A DNA stretch of 64,000 nucleotides from Bacteroidota bacterium. Its GTDB lineage: Bacteria; Bacteroidota; Ignavibacteria; Ignavibacteriales; Ignavibacteriaceae. Made by a program: the position numbers and the translations under genes. The DNA lies in NCBI GenBank assembly GCA_021831685.1, contig JAKBMG010000175.1:62001-126000 (forward strand). The letters run 5' to 3'. Under the pieces are notes generated by a model. The model saw only the letters and a program-made list of their open reading frames with translations, was not told the origin of the DNA and ran no database searches. Shown piece after piece: positions 45,997-54,891 of this stretch (the first letter of the stretch is position 1; each line of letters starts with the position of its first letter).

Positions 45997-46083
45997 CGGA
46001 GAGACAGGGATTCGAACCCCGGAAGGACTTACATCCTTAACGGTTTTCAAGACCGCCGCATTCAACCACTCTGCCATCTCTCC
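45997..46083 (-). tRNA. tRNA-Ser (anticodon UGA)
   Basis: 87-nt class II tRNA on the minus strand. Acceptor GGAGAGA pairs with TCTCTCC, discriminator G, CCA not encoded. The anticodon arm reads CGGTCTTGAAAACCG with anticodon TGA; the long variable arm and the T arm GGGGTTCGAATCCC are intact. Confidence 0.97.
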
Positions 46084-46207
46084 AGTTAGAAAATTTTTGA
46101 TCGTCAAATTTTCCAAAAACAAATATATGAATACTTTTTTTTATGACAAAGGAAAAAAGCTTACTTAACCAATATCGTCCAAAAAAAATTATATGCCGTC
46201 CAAAATA

Positions 46208-46240
46208 AACCTTCGAGGTTTTCCCAAACCTCGAAGGTTT
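46208..46240. repeat. Palindrome AAACCTTCGAGGTTT..AAACCTCGAAGGTTT
   Basis: A 15-bp inverted repeat with a 3-base loop, related to 20372-20403. It is followed at about 46287 by short C+T-rich microrepeats (CCATCCCTCCACTATTCC). The tRNA lies upstream, and hisN-like downstream. No gene. Confidence 0.7.
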
Positions 46241-46381
46241 TGCTCAAAATACGACTAAAATATTAATATAAGGCACCTCTAACGATAGTGAACTCCATCC
46301 CTCCACTATTCCATCCCTCCACTGCTCCACAATTCCTTTTTTTTTTGTAATTTTATGTACAGTTTAATACAAGAGAATTTT

Positions 46382-47146
46382 ATGAGCGATCTTTCCGATT
46401 TCAAATTGTTTGCAAAGCATCTCGCTGAATTAAGCGGCACTGTGATAGCTAGTTATTTTAGAAGCAATATTCAAATCGATTCCAAAAGCGATAACTCCCC
46501 CGTTACTATTGCCGATAAAAGCGCCGAAGAATTAATGCGCCTTGAAATTATGAATGAATTTCCCCAGCATGGCATTATTGGAGAAGAATTCGGCACTTAT
46601 AATGATTCCGCAGAATACAAATGGATCCTTGATCCTATTGACGGCACAAAAAGTTTTATCTGCGGCGCCGTTACTTTTGGAACATTGATCGCTCTAGTAA
46701 AAAATGATAAGCCAATTCTTGGTGTTATAAACCAACCGGTGCTAAATGAATTTTTAATCGGTGATAATTATTCATCTGAATTAAATGGACAAAAAGTTCA
46801 TGTAAGAAATTGCGATTCACTATCCGAGGCAGTTCTTCTTACGACTGACCATCTGGATATAAAAAAATATCAAGACATAAATAAGTTTGATAAGCTTACC
46901 GGAAAAGTTAAACTTTATAGAAATTGGGGCGACTGCTTCGGCTATTACCTCGTAGCCACAGGCTTTGCCGATATTATGGTCGATCCCATAATGAATTTGT
47001 GGGACAAGATGGCTTTGATCCCGATTATTAACGGTGCCGGCGGTACAATTACAAATTACTATGGCGGTGATCCGCTTATTGGAACAAGTATTATCGCTAC
47101 GGGCGGCAGCATCCATAAAGAAGTTATAAACACTCTAAATTTATGA
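46382..47146 (+). CDS. Inositol monophosphatase-family enzyme, histidinol-phosphatase-like
   Basis: 254 residues from the ATG at 46382 (AAGAGAA 8 bases upstream); a start at 46355 would add nine residues. The family's metal site is seen in FGTYNDSAEYKWILDPIDGT, then KSFICGAVTFGTLIAL (DP.DGT) and the upstream IIGEEFG Glu. The DPIDGTKSFI.G..TFGTLIAL pattern fits the histidinol-phosphatase (HisN-type) branch better than myo-inositol phosphatases. It could supply the histidine pathway if no HisB phosphatase exists. It stands alone, with no his genes near. Confidence 0.8.
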   Translation: MSDLSDFKLFAKHLAELSGTVIASYFRSNIQIDSKSDNSPVTIADKSAEELMRLEIMNEFPQHGIIGEEFGTYNDSAEYKWILDPIDGTKSFICGAVTFGTLIALVKNDKPILGVINQPVLNEFLIGDNYSSELNGQKVHVRNCDSLSEAVLLTTDHLDIKKYQDINKFDKLTGKVKLYRNWGDCFGYYLVATGFADIMVDPIMNLWDKMALIPIINGAGGTITNYYGGDPLIGTSIIATGGSIHKEVINTLNL

Positions 47147-47608
47147 ACGGATCCCATGTTCACAAAATAAATTAGAACAAGAAATAATATTAACACTTAA
47201 GTTTTTGTTTTTTTTTGCCCCAAATGGAATTACCGAAACCTCCGTCAAAGAATATTTCTCAACGATTTTTCCATCTAACATGTTCCATACTCCATATCCC
47301 TTCTTCCATTGCGGCTTGTCGCGGGTCAGGCATTTCTATTTTTTCTTGATTCACTTATTTTAATTTTATATGTTTAATATAGTCAATCATTAGTTTGACT
47401 TTCTAAATCTTATAATTTTATAGCAGATACCTTCTAATTCTACATAGCCATTCTAAAAAAGGGAAAGCAAATCATGCCCCATTCCTCAAAACTTTCTGAA
47501 TACACTCTGAATACACTCTGAATGCACTGTGAATGCACTCATCTAGTACTGATCTCCCTTTTAACTTCTATCCGTTCCATACCTATCTTATCATTCTGAA
47601 GCAAAACC
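47147..47608. other. Gene-free stretch with tandem 11-bp repeat
   Basis: No gene seen. It contains two A+T-rich tracts and, at 47497-47540, four tandem copies of TGAATRCACTS. A hairpin terminator is not obvious for either flanking gene. Confidence 0.6.
47497..47540. repeat. Four tandem copies of an 11-bp unit (TGAATACACTC)
   Basis: TGAATACACTC twice, then TGAATGCACTG and TGAATGCACTC. Exact spacing of 11 bp (one helical turn). Confidence 0.85.
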
Positions 47609-48166
47609 TTATCTGTCAAAATACACTGCAAGGTAGACTTTTATTTTCTCTTTAACCGTGTTGAATAAAAATGAAGGTTGCTTTATGCCGAAGTCGGACA
47701 GCTCTATAAAGAAAGTCGATTTTAATTTTAACAGCTTTCCGTAATTAAAAAGATTCCCAACAACTGTAAAAGGCTTTGATACGCCGTGCAGCGTAAAAGC
47801 TCCTGAGGCTTTTATACGATATTCTGATGAAGAAACCGAATCAATGGAAATTATCTTACCTGAAAATTTAGCCGTAGGATATTTCATTGTTTCAAGATAT
47901 GAGTCCCGCATGTGACTATTACGCAAGCCAATACCGGTATCAAGGGAATCAAGCGAAACAATCAAGTCAACTGAGCTTTGCTTTAATGAATTTTGTAAAC
48001 CTGATACTATCTTTCCGTCAATAGCATCCGTCGTTCCTTCAAAGCTATTAAAAGTAGCAGCAGCATAAAATCTTACAATGTTAGTATTTGAATGATCAAC
48101 CGTTAGAACTTGGGCATTGCAAAACGACGTAATGAGGAAGGGAAGAACCACCAATATTTTTTTCAT
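47609..48166 (-). CDS. YceI-family periplasmic lipid-binding-like protein
   Basis: 185 residues from the ATG at 48166 (GGA 8 bases upstream), four residues shorter than the longest frame. Signal peptide MKKILVVLPFLITSFCNAQ. The YceI barrel shows VDHSNTNIVRFYAAATFNSF, then EGTTDAIDGKI, DSLDTGIGLRNSHMRDSYLE, TMKYPTAKFSGKI and GAFTLHGVSKPFTV. Related proteins bind polyisoprenoid or amphiphilic molecules in the periplasm; the ligand here is unknown. It is 53 bp downstream of the 48231-48995 gene in transcription order. Confidence 0.9.
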   Translation of the reverse strand: MKKILVVLPFLITSFCNAQVLTVDHSNTNIVRFYAAATFNSFEGTTDAIDGKIVSGLQNSLKQSSVDLIVSLDSLDTGIGLRNSHMRDSYLETMKYPTAKFSGKIISIDSVSSSEYRIKASGAFTLHGVSKPFTVVGNLFNYGKLLKLKSTFFIELSDFGIKQPSFLFNTVKEKIKVYLAVYFDR

Positions 48167-48230
48167 GTTAAAATCCATTTAAAATTGTATAAACATAGAT
48201 GGTTGATTATGAATTATAGAATCACTCAGT

Positions 48231-48995
48231 TCAATATTTAGCTAAGAGAAAAACTGCCAAAGTAAGAAACGCTCCGGCAAAAGCCCAAAGTTTTTGCTTT
48301 TTAGTATTGAAGATCAATATCATTGTCATTATGGAAACAATAAAAAGAAGAACCGAACGCTGATCAAATATATCTGTCAGCGGCACACCGCCCTTTCCGA
48401 TTACCCCAATCTCAACGCCTTTTTTTACTGTGTTAAAAACTAAAGTATAGCTGAAAAACGAAATTGCTGTGAATATAGAAAGTTTTTTTATCTTTGGCTT
48501 TTCACTGAAGGATTCCAACGCAGTCCGAACGCTTAAGATTAAACCTGCAAAGAGAGTAATAAAATAGAATTGGACTATTTCATCCGGCACCGGATTTAAG
48601 AAGGTTAAGAGAACATTTGTCTTTACTGGCAAAAGGTATGTTTTATTCTGATCGAAAATCTTTACTCGATATTCAATCAGAGTCATCGGTTTCTGCTGAG
48701 GAATAACAGCGTATAATGCTTTGCCGGTATCTGTCATTTCTATAGTTTGCCATCCGGAACTGCCGTTCTTATCACGCCAAAACAGATTTCCCTTTAACCC
48801 GCTAAAATCACTAACAACCCAAACTTTGTAACCCGTTTTAGTCCTTGCCTTTTTATCAAAGCTGAAGGAAAAACTACCTTCTTTTGCATCAATAGTTCCG
48901 CTTACCGGATAATCAATTGAAGAAATACGCTGGGCATAACTTACTAGGAAAGTAATTACAATAGCAGATAACCATAAAATAAGAGATTGTTTCAT
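48231..48995 (-). CDS. Hypothetical membrane protein with N-terminal extracytoplasmic domain
   Basis: 254 residues, family not recognised. Residues 1-22 are a signal or anchor segment (LWLSAIVITFLVSYA). Residues about 25-130 form a beta-rich exported part (GSFSFSFDKKARTKTGYKVW and onward). The C-terminal half has about three to four membrane helices: VQFYFITLFAGLILSV, FTAISFFSYTLVFNTV, SVLLFIVSIMTMILIF and WAFAGAFLTLAVFLLA. Probably co-transcribed with the YceI gene. A cytochrome or carrier role cannot be claimed, as no cofactor motifs are visible. Confidence 0.7.
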   Translation of the reverse strand: MKQSLILWLSAIVITFLVSYAQRISSIDYPVSGTIDAKEGSFSFSFDKKARTKTGYKVWVVSDFSGLKGNLFWRDKNGSSGWQTIEMTDTGKALYAVIPQQKPMTLIEYRVKIFDQNKTYLLPVKTNVLLTFLNPVPDEIVQFYFITLFAGLILSVRTALESFSEKPKIKKLSIFTAISFFSYTLVFNTVKKGVEIGVIGKGGVPLTDIFDQRSVLLFIVSIMTMILIFNTKKQKLWAFAGAFLTLAVFLLAKY

Positions 48996-49061
48996 AAAAA
49001 ATATTTTCTTTATAATATTAGCACTTATCCGCCTTCGGCGGAAAAAATCCCACTAATATTG

Positions 49062-49165
49062 GTGTCATTTCGACGACCCTGCCTGGCGAGGCTGTTGCAC
49101 AATTCCAAAATGTCATTTCGACCGGAGGGCCTGCCCCGTTTGCGGGGAGAAATCCCATGTATAGC
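49062..49165. repeat. Dispersed GTCATTTCGA..GAGAAATCCCAT repeat (two partial copies)
   Basis: GTCATTTCGACGACCC at 49064, then the full module at 49093: GTTGCACAATTCCAAAATGT, CATTTCGACCGGAGG, an inserted CTGCCCCGTTTGCGGGG hairpin, and GAGAAATCCCATGTATAGC. The 48996-49391 interval has no gene otherwise. Confidence 0.75.
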
Positions 49166-49391
49166 GCTGTCATTCATATTGTTATCCCCATCTCCCGTTA
49201 CGCCTTTCCCAGCTATGAATATTAGATTTCCATTTATTTATAACTAATTTAATAAAATAAATGTTTTTCCCATTTGATATTCGACAAAAAGAATCATTAT
49301 CAGCGGCTTGCCGCGTTGTGTGATATTAAACTTAACAAATCTTGAACAAAAGAATTAGATTTGAAATAAAAATTTAGGTAGTATAAACTCG

Positions 49392-50117
49392 ATGAATAGT
49401 TCTATTAAAATTTTTGATTCTCCTCCACAGCTAGCATTAAAACTTGCAGAGGAATTCAAGAATGAAGTTGAAAGAAAATCCGGCAATATTTATATTTCAA
49501 TTTCCGGCGGAAGCACACCTAAAATATTTTTCCGGGAATTAACCCTGCCTCCGTTTGGCAATAACATAGATTGGAGCAAAGTTCATTTGTTTTGGTCCGA
49601 CGAAAGATGCGTCCCACCTTCCGATTCCGGGAGTAATTACGGTATGACAAAGAAAAATTTATTAGACTTTATACAAATCCCCGCAGAAAATATTCATAGA
49701 ATTATAGGAGAATCTCATCCGGAAAAAGAAGCAGTGCGTTATTCAAAAGAGATTGATAAAGTATTACCGCGGGACAAAAGTAATTTTCCTCAATTTGATT
49801 GGGTATTTCTTGGAATGGGAGAAGATGGGCACACTGCTTCGCTCTTTCCGAATGCGGATCTTTTATATAGCTGTTCTAATATTGCAGGCGTTGCAATACA
49901 CCCGGTTAGCGGTCAAAAAAGAATCTCTTTGACGGAAAGAATTATCAATAATTCTAAACGAATAAGTTTTGTAGTTACAGGAACAAACAAAGCATCAACT
50001 CTTAAAGAGATTTTAGATGGTCTGCCGGAGAGTAAAAATTATCCCGCCTCTAGTATAAAGCCCTTGAACGGAAATCTCGACTGGTGGATTGATAAAGAAG
50101 CTGCATTTTATTTATAA
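49392..50117 (+). CDS. pgl: 6-phosphogluconolactonase
   Basis: 241 residues, DevB/Pgl family. It hydrolyses 6-phosphogluconolactone in the oxidative pentose phosphate pathway. Motifs: IYISISGGSTPKIFFREL (phosphate loop), WSKVHLFWSDERCVPP, FDWVFLGMGEDGHTASLFP (the conserved lactonase centre), and RISLTERIINNSKRISFVVT. Length is normal. It sits 52 bp upstream of the GH13 gene, with no zwf or gnd nearby. The same family includes glucosamine-6-phosphate isomerases, but G.DGHTASLFP favours Pgl. Confidence 0.93.
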   Translation: MNSSIKIFDSPPQLALKLAEEFKNEVERKSGNIYISISGGSTPKIFFRELTLPPFGNNIDWSKVHLFWSDERCVPPSDSGSNYGMTKKNLLDFIQIPAENIHRIIGESHPEKEAVRYSKEIDKVLPRDKSNFPQFDWVFLGMGEDGHTASLFPNADLLYSCSNIAGVAIHPVSGQKRISLTERIINNSKRISFVVTGTNKASTLKEILDGLPESKNYPASSIKPLNGNLDWWIDKEAAFYL

Positions 50118-50169
50118 CATTATTTTTCTAATTTTCATAGAAGCTGATAAATCATTTTAACAATCTTTG

Positions 50170-51681
50170 ATGAAAAATAACCTTGTGGCTAATCCGAAAC
50201 TTTACGAAATAAATACTAGAGTATGGATAAAACAATTCGGCGAGCAGACCATACTCTCAGGCATTCCGGAAAATTATTTCGAAAACCTGGCGAACAAGGG
50301 GATAAATATAATTTGGTTAATGGGCATCTGGAAAACCCCTGTAAGCCTGATAGAAAAAACTTGCTTTACTCCCGATTTAGTTTCTGCTTATACCAAAGCA
50401 TTGGGTAATTGGAAAAAAACAGATGTCATTGGATCACCATTCGCAATTGACGATTATGTTGTAAACCCTCTCTTAGGTAAAGCCGATGATCTTTTGAAGT
50501 TAAAAGATAAGTTGAATTCATTTGGATTGAAATTGTTCTTGGACTTTATTCCTAATCATTTTAGTGCCGCCACAAGATTCCTCAAAAGCAATCCTGAGAT
50601 TTTTCTTAGCGGAGATGAAGAATTGTATTCTAAAGATCAGTTTACCTTCTTTAAATCTCCTAATGGAGAAGATAAAATATTTGCCCATGGGCGCGATCCC
50701 TTTTTTCCTGCTTGGGAAGATACCGTTCAGGTTAATTATTTTAATAATGATGCAAGAAATTTTATGACGGAAAATCTTCTTAGAATTTCCGAATTGTGTG
50801 ACGGTGTCCGGTGCGATATGGCAATGCTTGAGTTAAGCACTGTCTTTGAAAATACCTGGCTTGGAGTCTTGAATACACAAAATTACCTAAAACCCAAAAA
50901 CGAGTTTTGGGGTGAAGCCATTCAAACTGTAAAAAAAAGAAATCCTAACTTTGTTTTTCTTGCCGAAGCGTATTGGGATCTTGAATGGCAACTGCAACAA
51001 TGCGGGTTTGATTATACCTACGATAAAAGACTAACCGACCGCTTGGCATCTAACGAAGTTCTCGATGTTAAAGCCCATTTGAATGCTGATAAAACTTTCC
51101 AACTAAAATCAGTAAGATTTTTAGAGAATCATGATGAAGAAAGAGCTGTTGAAAGGTTTGGTTTGAAGGAATCATTAGCCGCTGCAGTTTTAACTGGCAC
51201 AATTCAAGGAATGCGGTTTTATTACGACGGGCAATTTGACGGAAAGAAGGTAAAGCTTCCTGTCCAACTTGGCAGAGAACCGTCTGAGAAACCTAATCTT
51301 TCCGTTAGAAAGTATTATGATAAGATACTGTTAATTACAAAAGAAAAAATATTTCAGGAAGGTAATTGGCAAATATTAAACGTGTTGCCAGTTTCACGGG
51401 ATAATAATTCATTTGAAAATATATTTGCCTGGCAATGGGCAGATCAAAATGAAACCAGAATTGTTGCAATAAATTATTCCGTTACTACATCTCAATGCCG
51501 GCTCAAGTTTGAAGTAAAGTCAAATCAAACAGAAATATTATTAATCGATTTACTTAATGAAACTCAATATGTTAGGGTTGCTGACGAAATAAAAACCATT
51601 GGGCTTTTCATTGAACTTAAAAGTTATCAGAGCCATATTTTTAAGATCGGAAAAGTTAGTGAAACCCCCTCTTCCTTTTAA
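50170..51681 (+). CDS. Alpha-amylase-family (GH13) enzyme
   Basis: 503 residues from the ATG at 50170 (a TTG one codon upstream is unlikely). No signal peptide, so cytoplasmic. GH13 regions: I LFLDFIPNHFS, II DGVRCDMAM with the nucleophile Asp216, III FLAEAYW with the acid/base Glu266, IV LENHDEERA with Asp322. The N-terminus KLYEINTRVWIKQFG and the C-terminal beta domain are recognisable. The subtype (hydrolase, trehalose or maltose transferase) cannot be assigned. It probably shares an operon with pgl, suggesting a link between stored glucan and pentose phosphate flux (inference). Confidence 0.85.
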   Translation: MKNNLVANPKLYEINTRVWIKQFGEQTILSGIPENYFENLANKGINIIWLMGIWKTPVSLIEKTCFTPDLVSAYTKALGNWKKTDVIGSPFAIDDYVVNPLLGKADDLLKLKDKLNSFGLKLFLDFIPNHFSAATRFLKSNPEIFLSGDEELYSKDQFTFFKSPNGEDKIFAHGRDPFFPAWEDTVQVNYFNNDARNFMTENLLRISELCDGVRCDMAMLELSTVFENTWLGVLNTQNYLKPKNEFWGEAIQTVKKRNPNFVFLAEAYWDLEWQLQQCGFDYTYDKRLTDRLASNEVLDVKAHLNADKTFQLKSVRFLENHDEERAVERFGLKESLAAAVLTGTIQGMRFYYDGQFDGKKVKLPVQLGREPSEKPNLSVRKYYDKILLITKEKIFQEGNWQILNVLPVSRDNNSFENIFAWQWADQNETRIVAINYSVTTSQCRLKFEVKSNQTEILLIDLLNETQYVRVADEIKTIGLFIELKSYQSHIFKIGKVSETPSSF

Positions 51682-51961
51682 CTTCCATCTCCTTACTGTA
51701 TTGAAAAATTTAATTTACCATAACGCAAGTTGACCGCCGGTAAAGAAAAACGAATGTAATAACTTTTAGGACACCACCTTTTATCGATAATAAAAAACCA
51801 CTTGTCGAAAAGATTAACTTTTATACTTGAATTCTACTACCAAGCACTTCCAAATTAAAAAAAAAGTTATATATTTAATGTATTAGTAAAGCATATTACG
51901 TATTTTTTAATAAAGTAATAAATCCTTTTTAGATTTAATCTTTAGTAGGAGTATCAAGATA

Positions 51962-52066
51962 ATGGATCTATCATCATTAGTATTATCCGCAACAACAATT
52001 GTATTCGGATCATTCTTCGTTTTTATAGGTGGTTCCTATATCGTATACAAAATAAAGAAAAAGTAG
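51962..52066 (+). CDS. 34-residue single-helix membrane protein
   Basis: Small ORF of 34 codons: MDLSSLVLSATTIVFGSFFV, then FIGGSYIVYKIKKK. One hydrophobic helix, with a short acidic N-terminus and a lysine-rich C-terminus, so the C-terminus faces the cytoplasm. AGGAG lies 10 bases upstream and a good terminator follows at 52086, which supports it as a real transcript. The family is not recognised. Small proteins of this type often are accessory subunits of respiratory or transport complexes, but no evidence shows which. Confidence 0.7.
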   Translation: MDLSSLVLSATTIVFGSFFVFIGGSYIVYKIKKK

Positions 52067-52085
52067 ATCCCTTTTCCTTTAGATT

Positions 52086-52127
52086 AAAAGATTCAGTAAA
52101 GCTAGTAAGGTTTTATTGAATCTTTTT
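52086..52127 (+). terminator. Rho-independent terminator
   Basis: AAAAGATTCA (52086-52095) pairs with TGAATCTTTT (52117-52126), followed by T-rich sequence. A second pairing GTAAA/TTTAT extends the stem. It ends the small membrane-protein transcript. Confidence 0.8.
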
Positions 52128-52475
52128 CTATTTTAAACGTTTATATAATGAAGAAGGGGATATTTTTATCATCTTAATGGAAATTATATTTGCATATCTT
52201 ACATAATAGTAATTGTTTATAATTAAATCTATGCAATTTGCACCCAAATTCTAATTTCTAGAATGGTGGGAAAATTATACGCCAAGTCGAATCGTCTGGC
52301 ACAAAGAATAACTTCATTAAAATCGACCGATAAAAAATAAAACTAAATAAGATACTCCTTATACATTAACCGGGAATCATTTAAAAATAAAGGATAATCA
52401 AACGATAATAAATTTTTAATTCTTATGAAACCAAATTATTTTTGTAACATCATATAAATAAGAGAAAAAGAAATT
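52128..52475. other. Gene-free, A+T-rich spacer
   Basis: Nothing that can be supported as a gene. It contains a 25-codon frame (52263-52340) without a recognisable ribosome site. AAGAGAAAAAGAAATT before the next ATG is a weak ribosome site. Confidence 0.5.
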
Positions 52476-52745
52476 ATGGCACAGAAAAAAGTTAAACAGA
52501 AGGATAGGCAAATTGGAAAGAAACAGCCGGAGAAAAAACATTTAATAAATCCAAAGTATAAAAATACTTTTTGGACTATTGTCGTGTTGTTAATTTTATT
52601 AATATTCTTTATTGTAAACAATACCCGGACGGTAGCAAAACAAGGACCATATCCTCCCGGCTATGATTCGCAGAAAATGGAAAAACCAACTACGGTAGTA
52701 GATAAGAGATTGCAAATGGATACTCATATAAAAAAAACAAACTAA
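52476..52745 (+). CDS. Small single-pass membrane protein upstream of tlpA-like gene
   Basis: 89 residues, family not recognised. A very basic N-terminus (KKVKQKDRQIGKKQPEKKH) is followed by one membrane helix, about residues 31-47 (FWTIVVLLILLIFFIVN), then an exported Pro/Gly-rich tail of 40 residues. It is 16 bp upstream of the TlpA-type lipoprotein, suggesting they are expressed together; it might anchor or assist the thioredoxin-like protein (inference). No cysteines. Confidence 0.65.
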   Translation: MAQKKVKQKDRQIGKKQPEKKHLINPKYKNTFWTIVVLLILLIFFIVNNTRTVAKQGPYPPGYDSQKMEKPTTVVDKRLQMDTHIKKTN

Positions 52746-52761
52746 AGAAGAGGAAATAAGA

Positions 52762-53322
52762 ATGATTAGAAAATTGTTTTTAGCTATTATTTTTTTGACT
52801 TCGTTCTCCATTTTTGGATGCAACAGAAATGCCAGCTCCGAAGATGTTAAAAATAATCCGCCCGTTACGGAAAATGAACAATATGTGCCTTCATCGTCAA
52901 CCACATCAAAAGCTCCAAACTTTACTCTGGTAGATACACAAGGTAAGAAGATTACTTTATCAGATTACGCAGGAAAAGTTGTTATTGTAGATTTTTGGGC
53001 AACATGGTGCCCACCATGCAGAAGAGGAATTCCTGATTTAATCGATATCCAAAAACAATTCAAAAACAAAGTTGCTGTAATTGGAATTTCTGTGGATACA
53101 GATACTAAATCCAAGGTTGTTCCCTTTATGAAAAGTATGGGAATAAATTATCCTGTTGTATTTGCAAACTCGGAAGTTGTGCAAGCATACGGTGGTATTG
53201 AAGCAATTCCGACTTCTTTTATAATTGATAAAAAAGGAAATATTTCAAATCAGCATGTTGGCTTAACTGATAAAGGCGTTATTATTGACGAGATAAAAAA
53301 ACTTCTCGGCAATAAATCTTAA
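52762..53322 (+). CDS. TlpA/ResA-type thioredoxin-like lipoprotein
   Basis: 186 residues. Lipobox ends SIFGC, with Cys20. The thioredoxin-like domain (about residues 50-184) contains VVIVDFWATWCPPCRRGIPD with the active-site Cys83-x-x-Cys86, and EAIPTSFIIDKKGNIS holds the cis-Pro. It likely reduces or exchanges disulfides outside the inner membrane, for instance in cytochrome c biogenesis or stress repair. A terminator follows at 53334. Confidence 0.9.
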   Translation: MIRKLFLAIIFLTSFSIFGCNRNASSEDVKNNPPVTENEQYVPSSSTTSKAPNFTLVDTQGKKITLSDYAGKVVIVDFWATWCPPCRRGIPDLIDIQKQFKNKVAVIGISVDTDTKSKVVPFMKSMGINYPVVFANSEVVQAYGGIEAIPTSFIIDKKGNISNQHVGLTDKGVIIDEIKKLLGNKS

Positions 53323-53333
53323 GAATAATAACC

Positions 53334-53372
53334 AATCCCCGTATGTTGAAAGAACTACGGGGATTTCTATTT
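53334..53372 (+). terminator. Terminator between convergent genes
   Basis: AATCCCCGTA (53334-53343) and TACGGGGATT (53356-53365) form a 10-bp stem, followed by TCTATTTCC on the plus strand. It serves the tlpA-like transcript and lies just beyond the stop of the opposing DUF2905 gene. Confidence 0.85.
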
Positions 53373-53591
53373 CCTTAGAAAATATAAAATTAGGCTAATT
53401 ATTAGACTAAGAATGAGTGATGTAACTATCGGAAAGTAGAAAATAAAGTTTTTACCTTTTAAGAAAATATCTCCGGGCAGCCTTCCAAGAAGGGGGATCT
53501 TGTTGCCAAAAAACAAAAATAATCCTATAACAAAAATTATCAGACTAATAGAAATTAAAATCTTTCCAATTTCGTGTAATCCCTGGCTCAT
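53367..53591 (-). CDS. DUF2905-family small membrane protein
   Basis: 74 residues, two membrane helices (about 8-28 and 50-70) joined by a loop with FFGNKIPLLGRLPGDIFLKG, then KNFIFYFP, which is the family signature (..iPllGrLPGDi...g.f.fyFPi.ts). Function unknown. It is often found near Holliday-junction or cell-division genes in other bacteria; here it is alone and convergent with the thioredoxin-like gene. Confidence 0.88.
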   Translation of the reverse strand: MSQGLHEIGKILISISLIIFVIGLFLFFGNKIPLLGRLPGDIFLKGKNFIFYFPIVTSLILSLIISLILYFLRK

Positions 53592-53727
53592 ATTTATTTG
53601 TATCTTTATTTAGAAAATTGTAAAATTATCACAAAAATAATTATTTATATTTAATTGATGATCTTATCACATTTACATCCAAGTTTCTATAATTGAAACA
53701 GCCCAAAAATAGATATTTTCTTTAAAT

Positions 53728-54891
53728 ATGAAAATTCCATGCTTGATTTTCAGCTTAAGTAACCCGCTAAATTTATTTATGCTGATGATTGTTATACTAG
53801 GAGTTATTTATATTTTGTTCATAAATATTATTACTCGTCACCGCCAAAAACATCTTTTTGAGAAAAAAAAATTAGAGCTTCATAATGACAAGCTGATGGC
53901 TTTATTTGTAGAGCTTGATCCTAATCCTTTATTTCGATTTAATCTTGATGGCAATATTACATTCTCAAATAATGCGGGTCGCCTTCTTAATCCTAATTGT
54001 GAAATAACAGGTTTGCCTGTTAAGTCATTATTTACTGATTTGCCCGATCTTGATTTTAAGGAATTCATCTTAACTGGAAAAACTTATCAATGTTCGGCTC
54101 GAATAAATGATAACTTTTTTAATCTTATTCTAATAGGGATTCCGGAAATAGAACTAGGGAAAATATTTTGCAATAATACTACTGAACAAAAAAAGATAGA
54201 GGACGAGTTAATTCAATCAAGGGAAAATTTACGCAATCTTTCAAACCATATTCAAAAATTGCAGGAAGAAGAAAAGCAGAAAATCTCAAGGGAGCTTCAT
54301 GATGGTTTGGGGCAAATACTAACTTCAATAAAACTTAATATAGAAACCATCATTAATGCATCGACTGATTATGAAGGAAAACGAGAGAGATTCAGGGATA
54401 TTTCTAAATTGATAGATACTGCTATTTCCGAAGTCAAAGATATGTCATATCAGCTAAAGCCACGAATATTAGATGACTTTGGTTTAATTCCGTCGTTAAA
54501 TACCCTTTGTAACGAAGTTGCTAAGAAGAGCGGTATATCTGGAAATTTTAAGTCTTTTAAACTAAACGATAGATTGAGTCCGGAAATTGAAACTGTCCTT
54601 TTCAGGATTGCACAAGAAGGTCTAAATAATATTGTTAAGCACTCTCATGCAAAAGAATTTAGCATTCAATTAGTAAAACACCCTGAATTTATTCGGTTGA
54701 TGATTGAAGATGATGGACTTGGATTTGATATAAATAAAATATACTCGGATTTTTCAAAACAGAAGTGCATGGGCCTTATAAATATTAATGAAAGAGCTCT
54801 TTCAATTAATGGAAAAGTAATTATTGATTCACAAAATGGTGCAGGCACAGAAATTATTGTAGAAATTCCGTTGGAGTACAAACATGCGTAA
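53728..54891 (+). CDS. Sensor histidine kinase, NarX/HisKA_3 type
   Basis: 387 residues. One membrane helix (about residues 12-34), then a PAS-like segment (about 55-150: LFVELDPNPLFRFNLDGNIT, then FSNNAGRLL), the dimerisation and phosphoacceptor motif KISRELHDGLGQILTS with His191, and HATPase_c with RIAQEGLNNIVKHSHA (N box), IEDDGLGFD (G1) and GLININERALSINGKVI (G2). The cytosolic PAS lies directly after the helix, so the input may be intracellular. It overlaps the response regulator gene by 8 bp. Confidence 0.92.
   Translation: MKIPCLIFSLSNPLNLFMLMIVILGVIYILFINIITRHRQKHLFEKKKLELHNDKLMALFVELDPNPLFRFNLDGNITFSNNAGRLLNPNCEITGLPVKSLFTDLPDLDFKEFILTGKTYQCSARINDNFFNLILIGIPEIELGKIFCNNTTEQKKIEDELIQSRENLRNLSNHIQKLQEEEKQKISRELHDGLGQILTSIKLNIETIINASTDYEGKRERFRDISKLIDTAISEVKDMSYQLKPRILDDFGLIPSLNTLCNEVAKKSGISGNFKSFKLNDRLSPEIETVLFRIAQEGLNNIVKHSHAKEFSIQLVKHPEFIRLMIEDDGLGFDINKIYSDFSKQKCMGLININERALSINGKVIIDSQNGAGTEIIVEIPLEYKHA

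Noticed and set aside
47497-47540. CRISPR or integration-site array
   Set aside because: Units of 11 bp without spacers are simple tandem repeats.
49392-50117. Glucosamine-6-phosphate deaminase
   Set aside because: The GEDGHTASLFP and LFWSDERCVPP motifs fit 6-phosphogluconolactonase better.
52263-52343. A 25-codon ORF (MVGKLYAKSN...)
   Set aside because: No ribosome site, no conserved features, and in an A+T-rich spacer.
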